Part shown: piece by piece, positions 33,300-45,300 of the stretch | Position numbering within the stretch: the first letter of the stretch is position 1 | Layout of the letters: every line of letters begins with the position of its first letter | NCBI RefSeq assembly: GCF_964275005.1 | Contig: NC_092701.1 | Span: 6,554,715-6,618,714, forward strand | Length of the DNA: 64,000 nt | DNA from: Diadema setosum | Taxonomy: Eukaryota; Echinodermata; Echinoidea; Diadematoida; Diadematidae | Direction of reading: 5' to 3' | Made by a program: the position numbers and the translations under genes | The notes under the pieces: model-generated | Databases searched by the model: none | What the model saw: only the letters and a program-made list of their open reading frames with translations | What the model was told of the DNA's origin: nothing

Positions 33300-33600
33300 A
33301 GAGACTCCAACCCAAAGCACCTTCTGATCTGGAGATTCTCCCGCCTGAAACCCCTAGCAAACGGGAGACTCCAACTTGATGTGTGCGAAGCGCGAAGTTC
33401 CTAGGGTTCTAGATGCTCTCTTGTGCTATCTAAGGCTTATTTTTTCAACACACGATAGAAATAAGTAAGAAATCCTTTCCAACGGGAGACAAAGAGCCAG
33501 GGCGGGAGAAATTAAATCTCAAACGGGAGAATGGGAGATTTTGCAAAAATGGGTTTTCGGCGGGAGATCTCCCGTCGAAAACGGGAGAGTTGGAGTCTCT
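33300..33600. mobile_element. hAT-like MITE with perfect 8-bp target duplication
   Basis: AGAGACTCCAAC at the left and GTTGGAGTCTCT at the right are exact inverted ends. GCATCCTC directly precedes and follows them, the 8-bp duplication expected of hAT. CGGGAGA words are repeated inside in several places, as subterminal repeats would be. It sits beside a SINE. Confidence 0.85.
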
Positions 33601-33601
33601 G

Positions 33602-33741
33602 CATCCTCCTGTGAACTAGGCAACAGGGATAAAGTGCCTTGCCAGTGGGCACAACCACTGCAGCCAGGGGACTTGAACCAAAGACCTTGTGAGTGATCAT
33701 CCATGGCCTCTTCCACAGAGCTACTATACAACAGCTCCACA
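33602..33741 (-). mobile_element. tRNA-derived SINE, GGCTGCAG-body family (copy 1)
   Basis: The minus strand begins GGAGCTGTTGTATAGTAGCT. The B-box GGTTCAAGTCC is at 33669-33679, and the body reads GGCTGCAGTGGTTGTGCCCA and GCAAGGCACTTTATCCCTG. The copy at 48585-48712 shares box positions and body. A hAT-like MITE inserted next to its tail. Confidence 0.8.
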
Positions 33742-33899
33742 TTCCATCAAGCCACTTCAGGTGGTGGAATACTGAGTATACAATTTTCTTCCTGGAGCTG
33801 CTACATTATGTACCTGCACATCACTTGGTATGCTTTCAGTATAACTGAATGAGATCGTTCCCAATACAGAATGCAAAGACAACCCGAAAGAAGCGCCTT

Positions 33900-34062
33900 C
33901 AAATAATTATATGATATTGACTGGCCTCGAGGGAGATACCAGAAAATATTGCCCAAACTGAAAGAATATTGCCCGAGTCGAAGACGAGGGCAATATTCTT
34001 TCAGTGCGGGCAATATTTATCTGGTATCTCCCTCAAGGCCAGTCAATATCATAATTATTACC
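33900..34062. mobile_element. Near-perfect foldback hairpin with ATATTGCCC arms
   Basis: ATGATATTGACTGGCC and CGAGGGAGATACCAG lead into GAATATTGCCC on the left; the same words occur inverted on the right around a loop of about 14 bases. Arms are about 70-75 bp with few mismatches. Words near 34075 (CCCCTAGGTATATTAGG) and 34832 (CGTATAGGTAATAATC) hint that it is one end of a longer element reaching about 34855. Confidence 0.85.
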
Positions 34063-34489
34063 TATCCCCTAGGTATATTAGGAAAATATGTGAATACGGC
34101 TATACACTATGATATAGATCAAGCCACATTTGACTACCTGTAGATCATCACCAACATGTCGAATAATTGAAAATTGTTTATCAATGTATATCATTCAACT
34201 CCAACTTCAAAGATACATATGTAGTTGTAACAGGCGAACTTCAAACATCTGAAAGCTTTTACACTTTATTTTGCTTCTGTTTCAATTTGGAGAGTTGTAA
34301 GAACTGATGGTCACTGTGCAGTTATTGAGCACAAATGGACTATTATTGTTTGACGCGTAGTGCTGCTAGAAGTGGTCGACCTTGTATGAGTTGATTTATC
34401 GGCGTTCTTCTGCGGTGCGTGTAATCGACACGCAGCGACGTCCTTGAATGTTTTCTCTTCATGGTCGATCGCAATGTTTACATGTAAAG

Positions 34490-34538
34490 CAGGGAGGTGG
34501 GAAGCGAGATTCCACTCCTTCTCTTCCCACCCCCCTGT
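34490..34538. repeat. Hairpin of the CAGGGAGGTGG type
   Basis: CAGGGAGGTGGGAAG faces CTTCCCACCCCCCTG around a loop of about 20 bases. It is a diverged relative of the hairpins at 313-344 and 654-690. Confidence 0.6.
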
Positions 34539-34542
34539 TTTA

Positions 34543-34728
34543 CAGTGCACTCCCGTTATAACGAACACGGTTATAACAAAATTCTGGTTATAACGAATTA
34601 AAAATTTGGGCTGCAATGTCATCCACTCTATGTATTTCTATTGTTTATTTGTTCAGTTATAACAAAATTCCAATATAACAAAAGAAAACTGCCGGTCCCG
34701 AGGATTTTGTTATAACAGGAATCCACTG
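34543..34728. mobile_element. Tc1/mariner (pogo/Tigger-like) MITE
   Basis: CAGTGCACTCCCGTTATAAC at the left and, inverted, CAGTGGATTCCTGTTATAAC at the right, each directly flanked by TA. The TA target and CAGTGG..CCCGTTATAAC end are typical of pogo-like elements. 186 bp, non-coding. Confidence 0.85.
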
Positions 34729-34855
34729 TATATATGTAAAACCCCGGATGCTCGAGATATGCTCTAATATCGCCCGCTGAACTCCTGACCCTGCAAAATA
34801 ACAACTGTAATTGCCCCGCAAAACTACCTCGTATAGGTAATAATCAGTAATATCA

Positions 34856-35397
34856 TTATGGCTTCCAGTGAAGAAGTGTCACAAGCCCAGTTGTCCTATT
34901 GTGTGGGACAACTGATAATCAATGTAGGGCAAGTTCACTTGCCAAATAAGTGATCTGCATGCAAACTTTCCTATGGGGTATGTGGAAGATATAACTTGTG
35001 AAATACTTAGATGTTATCTGTGACTTGTGTAGAAACTCCTTTGATACAAACCAATAAAATGCACTCTCACTTCGAAACACATGTCGAGAACTGAAAATAC
35101 TCAATGAAGGCTGCGTTTGTTCCTCAGTATACCAAAGTACATCGTATCACTACTTTGGTACTATCCACCACTCAGGAATAAGAAGACAAATACTGCAAAC
35201 TAAACTGATTTTCTGAACTTGCACAGTGATATAAAGAAATTAAATCGCCACATGCATTGCTTTTATCCTTTGGTGTATAATGAATATACATACACCATGA
35301 CCTGCACTATCCTCTTTCATAAGAAGACTGATATTTTAGGCATTCTCTCCCCCAATTCTACCCCCCCCCCACAAGTGTCATTGCAACCAGCATCAAA
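34856..35397. other. No gene recognised
   Basis: Unique AT-rich DNA ending in a C run near 35361-35370. A short inverted pair (ACCAAAGTAC / GTACTATCC region) near 35130-35166 is not convincing as an element. Confidence 0.4.
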
Positions 35398-35564
35398 TAC
35401 TGTAAAACAAGAAATGTTTGCGTGCATTTCAATTTCACAAATTTTGCGAGTCAAGATTCGCTTAATTAAAATGCATGTGAAAGTTCTTGTCTACACTATA
35501 TGCATTGAATGTTAGAGGCAACTCGCGAAAATTTCATGCTGTGAAAATATCGTGTTTTACAGTA
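35398..35564. mobile_element. MITE with TACTGTAAAACA ends (copy 1)
   Basis: TACTGTAAAACAAG opens it and GTGTTTTACAGTA closes it. Inside are TTTTGCGAGTCAAGATTCGC and ACTCGCGAAAATTTCATGCT. The terminal TA suggests a Tc1/mariner-type target. A longer related copy is at 44289-44514. Confidence 0.85.
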
Positions 35565-36864
35565 TGATTTTTATTTAATATCATGTGACAAGATTCATGA
35601 TCAAATCATACAGGCACATTCAGGGTACAAGTAGGAATGCCTGCCTGAAAGTTCTGCATTTACTTTTAAAATAATTTCTGCATCAATGAAGAAGTTCTAA
35701 ACTTGATCGGACCAACAAAACAGCTCGTAACTTTTCTACAAGGTCTGAAGTGAAACATACAACATGAAATTTATGCAAAACATGTTCGTACTTTGGTATA
35801 CATACATTTTCCTTTTAATCTATACAAATGCACATACGACCTAGCCCACTGGTGCTATGCTCAAATATGGATGTGTTTTTGTACACTTATAGAGTACAAG
35901 GTAATAGCTTTTGATAGTTGTATGTTACATGGCTAACATTAGTTTTTAAAATGCCTCAAAATGTCTACCTCACACTCTCTTACCTAAAGCTGAAGGGGCC
36001 ATATTAGTGGATATATGTCCTTCCCTGCCCCACCCCCAAGCTTTAAGAATGAGGCAGGTACCTTTGAAATACCCTGACCTTAATCAATTGATACTGCAAC
36101 AGTACTGATCAATACATTCTTTTGATATCTTGGCTTAATTGTTGACTGTGAAAAGAGCATTCATCTGTCTCCCTTTCATCAATCAATCAGGGGTCAGAGG
36201 TCAAACCTCAGAGTTTTTTTTTTTTTTTCTTTTCTTTTCTTTTCTTTTTTCACAAGATGGATCCTTGATGACCCTAGATAGATCAATAATTCTCACTTCA
36301 ATCACATATATGTCAGACGCTCTTTGATTTCAAGTCCAGACAGAATAATTTCGCCGAAGCACAATTTCCTGATTCACTCCCAGTACACAATGACTTTTAT
36401 ACAAGAACTTCACAATGTTTTGAGTCTACCCTCTATCACCATCTGGTCTTTCGTTTTCAGCATATGGCAGATACGATATGAATTTTCATTCCAAGCCTGG
36501 TATACAAGTCTAGATTATGAGTGTAATCTGCCACACATTTACAGCTTGAGAATAAATCCAAAAATTATTAAAGACATGTAAAAGAGGCAATATTCCCCGG
36601 TTATGACACAGACTCTCCATAATTTTCCATCATGTCTTCTTGGAGCTTTTCTTTTTTTCTTTTTGCCTTTTTTTTTAATCACCCGCTTCCGTTTCCCACA
36701 TTGATTGATAGATTCTCTGATGAACCAAACTGACACATACCTACATTGTAGGCTTGGAGAAACAAGATGGAGCATTTCAAGACTGCATCACATTCCTTGT
36801 TAAATGACAGACTATCATGCCTTCAATTTTTTCCTTTTTTCTCTCCCTATTCCGCTGTGTGTCT

Positions 36865-36930
<66 letters not shown>

Positions 36931-37018
36931 TTGCTCACTGAGAATATAAATACAACAAAACATAAATTATACTGTCTGACCATGCCACACTAACAGGGAT
37001 TGATATCATTGTGCACAT
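35565..37018. other. No gene recognised; DR1 motif and GT repeat
   Basis: This unique stretch includes GGGTCAGAGGTCA (36191-36203), a DR1 of nuclear-receptor half-sites. T-rich low complexity (36213-36250, 36650-36680) and the GT microsatellite follow. No coding exon was recognised. Confidence 0.45.
36857..36929. repeat. (GT)n microsatellite
   Basis: About 30 GT units with early TCT interruptions. It reads as valine/cysteine or histidine/threonine runs in translation, which is not a protein signal. Confidence 0.95.
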
Positions 37019-37482
37019 AAACCCCCTGTTCAGACGCAAGCCAGTTTATACCAAAATCGATAAACGACGTATAAAGAATCATCGTATAGCCGACAGACTG
37101 TTCAGACTCTAATTTCGACCATTCCAGAAAAACGTCATATAGTTGTGCAGTTTCTCACTGCGCATGTTGTTATGGTCATGAGTGACAGGTACAAGGTCAC
37201 CTTTCATGCTCGCTCCCACTAAACCCCACCCAGTTATATCATTTTATAGTCGCTATACGTTCAGACGCACAATGGACACGATGGAATGCTGATTCGTTAT
37301 CATGTTCTAGTTCGAAACGATGCTCTGACCGTCGTTTCGCTATTGTACGTCGTTTCGTTATACATTGTTTCGCTAGTCGGCGTTCAGATGTATTAAGTCA
37401 TCATATAACTATACCATTTCGGTATAGCTATACAGTTCTAGTATAATTTTTTCCCTTTTTTTTTCGTCTGAACACCCTGTTT
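37019..37482. mobile_element. Foldback element, CCCTGTTCAGACG ends
   Basis: AAACCCCCTGTTCAGACG at the left is mirrored by CGTCTGAACACCCTGTTT at the right. Internal TTCAGACTC (37110), GTTCAGACGC (37259) and GTTCAGATG (37382) repeat the tip sequence, and CGTTTCG words recur. About 464 bp, no coding capacity. Confidence 0.8.
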
Positions 37483-37559
37483 GTCTACCACTGTTTTGTG
37501 GTTTTGTTTTATGAGGTTTCATTCATCCAATGCTGATCTATCTCTCAGCTTTTAAATAA

Positions 37560-38410
37560 ACAGCAGGGCTGCCAAACTCTGCACATTAAAAAAAAAAAAA
37601 AAAATGATGATCATATTATGAGAACAGGGATAATAATTCACAACAAATAATGATAAACAGAAAAAGTAATATTTTGAAGGCACAAGTCATATCCTTATTA
37701 AGACATAGAAAATTTGTATGGTATACAGTAATCACATCAAATCTAATTTCAGGAGGAAAAAGAAAATATCATTATCATAAAAACATGCCGTTTGAGAGCT
37801 CTGGTGCAGTACCAGTATTCCTGGGTGTGCAGACTGTTGAATCCAGAGTGAAAATAAAGATTTGAGCAGGATCGCACAAACTAGATCACGAAAATCATGG
37901 CTGCCTGTACATTAGTGAGTCAGCTCATACTGTATCCTGGGGGAACTACACGCGAGTGATCTTCGAAATCTGATCCTCTCATTGCTGCTTGCTTACCGAT
38001 TCTTCACATATTTTGCTCACATACTGTTCCTACTGTCCCATTCCATTCCAACTGTCCCATTTCATTCCAGCGACTGTAGCAATTCTTAAGACAGTCAATC
38101 TAACTATCAAAAAAATAATAATAATAATAATAATAAGATCAATAAATAAATAAATATAAATGACTTGAGTAAAAATCTGTCAAGCTGAAAACAGCTAAAA
38201 AGTTTGCAGCTTATAACAATTTTTTTATGTAATACACCTTTGTACACATTAAACTGTGCAATATGCATGATGGAAACCAACACTGCTCCACACCTTTATC
38301 CAACACTTACCTAGATAAGGGAGGTGTGTAAGCACAGGCCACGAGGTGACTCCAAATACTATCCACTGGAATGCCAGGTATGGGGTGCAGCTTTCTAGAT
38401 GAGATATCCG
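37560..38410. other. No gene recognised
   Basis: It begins with CAGGGCTGCCAAACTC, a hAT-like tip without a partner, then A-rich DNA and an (AAT)n run near 38113-38138. No convincing exon. Confidence 0.4.
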
Positions 38411-38424
38411 GTTGTCATGGCAAC
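38411..38424. promoter_or_regulatory. RFX X-box-like motif
   Basis: GTTGTCATGGCAAC matches one half-site of the X-box exactly and the other at five of six bases. It lies in a non-repetitive stretch next to a GGA-rich tract (38495-38530). Confidence 0.4.
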
Positions 38425-39490
38425 ATGCAGGTCAAGGGGGAGATAAAAGTGGTGTCATCTCATCTCAGCTAGCTCTGCGGTGTCATCTTATGGAGCAGAG
38501 CGGAGGAGGAGGAGGAGGAAGAGGAGGAGGAGGGATGCTGCAACTCGTGAGCCGACTGGAGAGGAGCTGTGTGGCAGCAGGGATGAAGGCTCTTGTCCTT
38601 GTGTGCACACAAGCTAGCGCTGTATGCAGATCCAAAGGGTATAGGGAGACTGAAAGAGAACGGTGGAAGAGTAAAATGAATGAGGAGATAAGGCTATAAG
38701 CACGCACAGAGCACCAATAGATTAGTCTTACATATTCAGACCCTGCACTGTTGATATCTCTCAACCAACCCTGTGAGAAAGTGGGTGAAGCGGCCAGCAA
38801 TGATTACAAGAGAAAAATCTTATCAAGGTGTCACCTACAATAACAAGTCTTTTCACAAGTGTGATGGTTTGAAGGAAAAAAATACAACAAATACAAACAA
38901 ACAAAGAAAGAAAAGCAGCAGATTTCAGCAAAATCACAAAAATATAAAGTTTATGGCTGTTTGAATAGCAGTGTGAGTCATAAAACATGGCTTCCTTTGG
39001 GGAAAACAAGTCATACATCGAGGTCACATGACTGAAATGTTGCCTGCATCCGATTCCCATGCTATTCATCGCACACACTCTGAATATTCCTTCATTCACA
39101 ACTCTTCTAAACAATTATCATATTTCTGGAGCTGTTACATATTATGGAATGACAGAAGTTAATGCTATTGTAAGAACATTCATGACATGTCGACAATGAT
39201 TCTTGTTTTGGGTTTTTGTTTTGTTTTGTTGGTTTTTTTTATACCTAAAGTTATATGTTATGTGTAATGACAGGACAAAGAGAATAATACATTTACAGAC
39301 TAACTACACAATTAAAAGTCTAACTACAATTTTATGAGATTTTGATTGCTGACCGATGCAGAATAAAATAATTGCCTGCACTGCTCGGTACAGAGTCATA
39401 TATTTTGAGGTGGTTTCATTTCTCACATTTTTTTTTTCAAAAATCTGTGAGTCCTTTGAGACAGCACATGCCTAGAGGCTAGAGTATGAC
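38425..39490. other. No gene recognised
   Basis: A purine-rich (GGA)n tract at 38495-38530 reads open on both strands but has no recognisable product. The remainder is unique AT-rich DNA. Confidence 0.45.
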
Positions 39491-39493
39491 CTG

Positions 39494-39651
39494 GGCCCCG
39501 TTTTATAAAAGATGTTAGGATGTCAACTCCTGCTGGAATGGCAACTTCCAATAGCAACAGCCAATCAGGAAGCTAGATTCTTGTCGTTACTATGACAATT
39601 GCCATTCCAGCAAGAGTTGTTATCATATCAACTTTTTATGAAATAGGGTCC
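39494..39651. mobile_element. Palindromic foldback element, GGGCCCCGTTTTATAAAA ends
   Basis: GGCCCCGTTTTATAAAAGATG at the left (39495 on) faces CAACTTTTTATGAAATAGGG at the right. Near the centre, AACAGCCAATCAGG recalls the GCCAATCAGA of the element at 62208-62385. Inner arms TGGAATGGCAA / ATTGCCATTCCAGCA also pair. Confidence 0.8.
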
Positions 39652-42600
39652 AGAGCATGACCCAGGCACTCAAGTGTGCTAACCTTGTGTGGCAAGTTGC
39701 ATTGTGGGATCTAGAGACATTGATGGTTTTGTCACAAGCTGTTCGCACAGGATTTTCAAAACCCCACAAAGGTACTGGAATTCTTCTTTCGTATCTACAT
39801 CCCTTCATAAACTTCCCAAGCATGGACGTATACACACAAGAGAGAAAGTTGCAAATGCAGTCTGATTCTAAGTCTAATTGAGGACAAGAAGATGAGAGCT
39901 TGGACAAGAGAGTGTGAATAGCATTAGCACCTGGTCAACAATAGCCCTTGAGAAAAGGGAATTAGTAGAGATACTCCTCCAATATGACACACACATTATG
40001 TGTATAGATAGATTACAAAGGATCCTTTAGTCTAATGGTACAGACCCTGTGTTTGATAATCCCTTTTCTTGAGAATAATGGGTAGCATTCTTTGAATGCG
40101 AGAGAGATTGGGATGGGGGCAGCAAGCACTGAATATAATATACAATCATCATGTAGAATACCTAGTGTTGAGAATTTTTCACATTAAACTGTCATGGGAA
40201 ACACTGCGGCTATCTACTGTAATTCAACAATCGCCCTAAAAGAAATAAAAGAAAATAAATTCATGGTATAACAAGTTACATACTTCTCTTTTCAAACTTT
40301 ATAAAGACAAAATAAACAATTCATAGAAAGTTTTCCTTTGTCCTTCCCTAATAATGTAATGGCATTCATTAAAACCTGTCTCTTCTGTCACCTCTCAGCC
40401 ACTTTAAGATGTTTCATCATGACCTTTGAACCCTTGTCTAAAATACTTATACTTGTAATCAGTAAAAACTTTTAAGCCCTATACTACTTCATGTACAAGT
40501 TAATATACTTATAAGTCATGATATGCTTAATCTTATTCTTGACTTTGGAACTCTAGCCCCCACCCCACCCCCTGCTACAGATACATGAAACTGAATTCCT
40601 AAAAACTAGATTACTGTACTCTGTTACCCTTTACCCAGTTTGATTAACCCGAGTCAGTGAATGATTGAGCTACTTGACTAATTGGGTGATGTCATTGATC
40701 AAAACATGTGACTAACTTAGTCTTTATCAATGGTATCATGTGACAAATACTTATAATACTTTAAAGGGCTCCCGTCCTATGGCAAAGTATAGAAACCTAG
40801 CATGTAAAATGTTTTTTTTTTTTTATATATATTTGTTACAGCATTCTGTTTTGTTTCCAGCAACTTTATTTCATAGAGATTCTTTTTAATACACACATTT
40901 CTTTAGGTTAACTTCCATTAGACTATGATCCTTTGATTTCCACTTTTTTAATTTCAAATCTAATGTCCATTTAATCTGCAGTTTACAACATCTGTTTGAC
41001 ATCCCTGTCGGCAGCTTCAGCAAGGAGCACAAAAGCGTTAATATAATCCTCTTCTTCACGGTAATCTGAATGAATTAACTGTGACAACTGCATGCAGCAA
41101 CACGAACATGGATCCTTTTAAGAACCCTCACTTTGAATCACTATCTTTTCCTCCCCCTTGTAATCAGTTTTGCTTTTAATCCTTGTTCCCCTTTATGGCA
41201 AATTTAATTTGCGCTAACAATCGGGAGGCATTCAATCCCTGTCCTATTCATCGGCGACATCATCAATCACATGATCTCACTCCTCGAAAGTTTTGAGTCG
41301 AACCTTCTCCTTGCTGTGGCTTTCCCCTCATAAGACCGCTGCCTTCCACTCTAATCTCCCGTTGCCATGCATTGGCAATCCCGTCTATTTCCTGGAGCTG
41401 CATCTATGCTAATTCAAGCATGCCCATCTCGGCTTGCACAGCACATCTCCCGGGGACGGCTCTCCGCGTGACTTCACACAGGAGGCAGCGATTTTCCTCC
41501 TCCTCTCACGCTGCTCACGGAATGTTTTCCAAACATGATGCCATGTTGAAGCTAGGGGCTTGTTTACACTATGCCCTCACTTCCTCAAGCCGGCCTCGAA
41601 AGGTGTAAAAGTGCCCTCTATAAGCGATGCACAGCAACACTTTTCTTTCAAGACAACCAACATTTATTCTCATTCCTCATAAAATCTATAGATTCGTACA
41701 TACTTTTTCATTTCATGATTGATCCGCATTTGTCATTTATTGCATAAATGACATCATAAATGATCATGTAACTTTGAAAGATATCTCCATCATGACACTT
41801 GTGTTTAACACAATACCAGTACTTGGGTTAACTCTGTGTCAAACACCCAATTCTTCATTAAATTAATGCGTCCTGAAGGGTATTAAAATCTTTAATATCA
41901 GGCTGATAACTTCAACACAGTCACTACAGAAGGATGCCAAAAGCAATGGCAAAGTTGCACATAAGAGAGGCACCCTGAGTGTGTTTAACACAGAGAATTT
42001 GGCACACTCTACTGAATTCCTGGTGGCATGGAAAGGCAAATTGAGTTTAAAAATACAGGACAACAGTACATACCTCTGGATTTAGTACTAGGTCTAATGT
42101 TTGCAATGAGAGTTCATGCTCATCTAGATTATCTTCCACATGTGCTCCTATATTACAACCATCGATACAACCATCTTTGATCAACCATAGCAATCCATGC
42201 ATATACTGAACTATTAAGAATACATGATGTACACAACTTGTTTTCCAAATACACAACATGTACTCCACTATTATTTATAACTCCAATTTCTACATTGTAG
42301 ATAAATAATACAGATTATATTTATAGGACTAAATCCCCCACGTCAGAAATAAAATCTGTGATGGTCTGTAAAGATCTTGGTTTTGATCGCTTTGTTCGAT
42401 TGTCGTTTGCTTTTTTTTTTTTTTTTTTTAGTGGGGGGGGGGGGGGGGGGGGCTTGGTCCAGTTTTGGCTAAGTTAATGGTTAATTTCTTTGCTCCTGGA
42501 AGAAATTCATGCATTTTGTTTAACGTAGATTTCAGCAGGCCATCCTTTTCAGGAAGCTGGCATGGTCAAACTCCTATTTGCAGGGGTACTGCATGATGTT

Positions 42601-43278
42601 GACACAATCACAATGAACATTCTCCTGAAGGCACAAATGTGAATGCTCCCCCAGGCAGTCTCTGAAAACCCTTTAATAATACTGAGGCGTCTTCACAGCT
42701 TTCCGACTAGCACCATATTAGTTCAGTTCCGGCACTTCAGTGTCAAGGTGGAATTCATGGCATCTCTCCTTATTACATTGGTTGTTCATATCAGAGGCTT
42801 GAGTGTTGTCTTTTAATCTTGTTTTGTCAAGTGTATGGTACTCTCACAACATATCATCAAGATTTATGACTTTCCAAGCTTCTGCATTCCCTAACTGTCC
42901 TTCTCAAGCATGTATGCAGTTTGAGGAAACTACACTTGTACCTATATGCATACATAAATTACATGAATGTAGTCATGACCTGACTTTTCCCTAATTTGTC
43001 TCAAAACTCTCTTGTGGTTGCAAGGGAAGGTTTTGTTGTTTTTTTACTTTTTTGTTCAACTCGATCCACAAAGCAGGTTTAATATCTAATTACTTAACAT
43101 TGTTGCATTAACAGTGAAACTTTGGAAGATGACCCAAACTTCTCATCTTACACATCCATTAACTGTCTTTGCTCAAAATCTGCTCAGTCATTGTGTTGTT
43201 TTACATACTGTATCATCAAATTTTTCATGGAGATTTATTGCATAATTGCAAATTTATACAAAAAAAGACTGGATGGAT
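39652..43278. other. No gene recognised; some enhancer-like sequence
   Basis: Unique AT-rich sequence. The subregion 41180-41620 is GC-richer and of high complexity, with GTTGCCATGCATTGGCAATC (41364-41383) and no stop-free splice-bounded exon; it resembles conserved non-coding DNA. A DR1-like TGACCTTTGAACC is at 40420-40432. T and G homopolymers lie at 42412-42452. Confidence 0.45.
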
Positions 43279-43368
43279 TGACCCATTTAAGACAAGTCCC
43301 GAGTATACTTGGGCATGTCTATGAGAAATACATTGTTGTAGCAATATCAACCCGTCCTCAACGGTAAA
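43279..43368 (-). mobile_element. Short palindromic repeat, TTAACCC family (copy 4)
   Basis: The minus strand reads TACCGTTGAGGACGGGTTGA, then CATAGACATGCCCAAGTATA and a complementary end. It matches the family core with some drift. Confidence 0.7.
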
Positions 43369-43452
43369 AGCAGATCAATAAAAAGCGTGTAATAGTAATG
43401 TTTCCCACGCAGATCATCAGCATTTGAAAGGTTTTGTTTTTACCCTTTCTGT

Positions 43453-43453
<1 letters not shown>

Positions 43454-43495
<42 letters not shown>
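43454..43495. repeat. (GT)n microsatellite
   Basis: About 20 uninterrupted GT units. Confidence 0.95.
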
Positions 43496-43497
<2 letters not shown>

Positions 43498-44288
43498 CAT
43501 GTGTGTGATCATCTTTGAAAGGAGACACAGAGACCTACACACAGACAAGGAAAGATCCAGCAAAAATGAATAAAAAGAATATATAATTAGTTTGAAACCA
43601 AACCTTTGTTTGGTCGAGGATAGTCACAAACATTAGCAGGGTTTACAATATAATGTCACATCCATTTACAAATGCCAGCACATTGCTTGAAGATCATTAA
43701 AGAATTGTTTAAAAGGGAATAACATTTATTAGCTGTAATTCTTACATAAAGGCACAGTACCTCTATTTGGTGAAATTATTGCCAATAGGTTAAGTGTGTG
43801 TTCACACTGTGGAATTGACAATATAATATCTTTTTTTGGCCATCAAAAAGAAAGCTACCTGTTTTCATACTAGGGAGCTTTTGATTTTTGCAACATGGAT
43901 GCTCAGAGGAAAAATACCTGTTCTGCGCATGCACAAAATCGCTAATTAATCAAAATCTATCTACAGCTGTATCTATATCTTGTGTCGTCTCAGTTTTCAT
44001 TACACGCTCTGGGCTATTTTCGCATCTGCTCAATTCACAACACAGAGAGCTATTCGATGCACTAAATCATATGGGGGCGCCATTTTACTTTTTATAGGTT
44101 GTGTCCTTGTGTAATCTAAAGCTACTCTGCAAAACAACATAGGGAGAGGGGAGAGCCGCCAATGTAATCGTCTTAGATGTCTATGTCATAAATCTACAGC
44201 TCCCCAATGTATTTCAAGAGCAATGCAATATACATTTTTTTTTTTAATCTCTCTCATTCAGCATTCATGAATGACTATTAAACACCAG
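43496..44288. other. No gene recognised
   Basis: Unique AT-rich DNA, slightly GC-richer at 44120-44165, without identifiable exons or repeats. Confidence 0.45.
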
Positions 44289-44514
44289 TATGCTGTAAAA
44301 CGAGGAATGTTCACATGCATTTTAATTTAGCGAATTTTGCGCAAGTCAAGATTGGTAAAATTAAAATGCCCGCAAAATTCTTGTCTACACTTTATGCATT
44401 GAATGCCAGTGACAACATGACCAAATTTCACGTCCCACAAAAGGTTGTCAGCTCCAATTCGCGAAAATTTCATGCTGCAAAAAAAAAAAAAAAAATTAAA
44501 TATCTTGCTGTATA
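44289..44514. mobile_element. MITE with TACTGTAAAACA-type ends (copy 2)
   Basis: The left tip TATGCTGTAAAACGAGG and the right TATCTTGCTGTATA are diverged. The interior matches the copy at 35398 (GCAAGTCAAGATTGG, TTGTCTACACTTTATGCATT, GCGAAAATTTCATGCTG), with an extra A run at 44479-44495. Confidence 0.75.
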
Positions 44515-44633
44515 ATACATTTGAAGGTGTCTCTTCTTTCTGCAGTTATTGGTTGATGATAGACTGTTCTTCAATCAGATATTTTCTTTATTGAATGGCA
44601 AAGTCTTCTTTGATTCGTATATGTGACCAGCTA

Positions 44634-45300
44634 CAACAAAAGGATCCTAAAGTTGCTGACGGCTGAGCTGAGAAAATCGAGCTGAGAAAATCGAGAAAAA
44701 GTCACATCAACAAAATTGGTCAAAACAATCAGATTTCTGTTTTTGGCATAATTTTGTAGTCTAATGTTTTGTCTATCATCTGCCGAAATTTTGAAGCTAA
44801 ATGATCAACGGAAAAGCAAGAAATTGCCGTTTTTCTGGGTCATGATTTTCCGACTTCCAACGTAACAGAAAATGTCCGAAGATTTGGATTTAATGCCGCA
44901 GCTAGACTCCGCCCCTAGCAACGAGGGAGTGATCTCATTGGTCAGTGCGTGGCATCCTGATTACTGATTGGTCGTGCGTAGACCACTGGCGCTAAGCTTG
45001 AATGAATATCGCAGAGGTCACTAGGAGCATGCCTTATATTGTCAAGGGGTGTAAACTCTCTCGCCGCCACTTCATCATGATAGCATCAGAAGGAAAACTT
45101 TGAAGGCGTTTTTCTCGAAACTCTGATTCCCTCAACTACTTGACATTTGCTAATAAAATTGATATCTCCGCAACAGAGTACTTTTATGAGTTGTGCCATC
45201 TATATAAAATCAAAGTAAAAGAGTATGGGAATAACGTCATGCCATTTTCAGAAAATTGTCCTTCCCTGACTTTCAGATCCTTCTGTTGTAGCGGGTGACA
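44634..45300 (-). mobile_element. 0.66-kb MITE, TGTGACCCGCTACAAC ends (copy B)
   Basis: The ends TGTGACCAGCTACAACAAAA and TTCTGTTGTAGCGGGTGACA face each other. TA stands directly outside both tips. The interior matches copy A (29308-29969) in reverse orientation, including GCAAGAAATTGCCG and CCAATGAGATC-type words. It is a complete element of 667 bp. Confidence 0.9.

Noticed and set aside
36767-36983. Open frames of alternating Cys-Val or Thr-His.
   Set aside because: They come from the (GT)n microsatellite; similar readings at 10488-10766 and 49721-50113 are rejected for the same reason.
38412-38800. Frames with GGGGG or PPPP runs as a possible protein.
   Set aside because: They derive from the GGA-rich tract; no domain, splice context or conservation evidence is visible.
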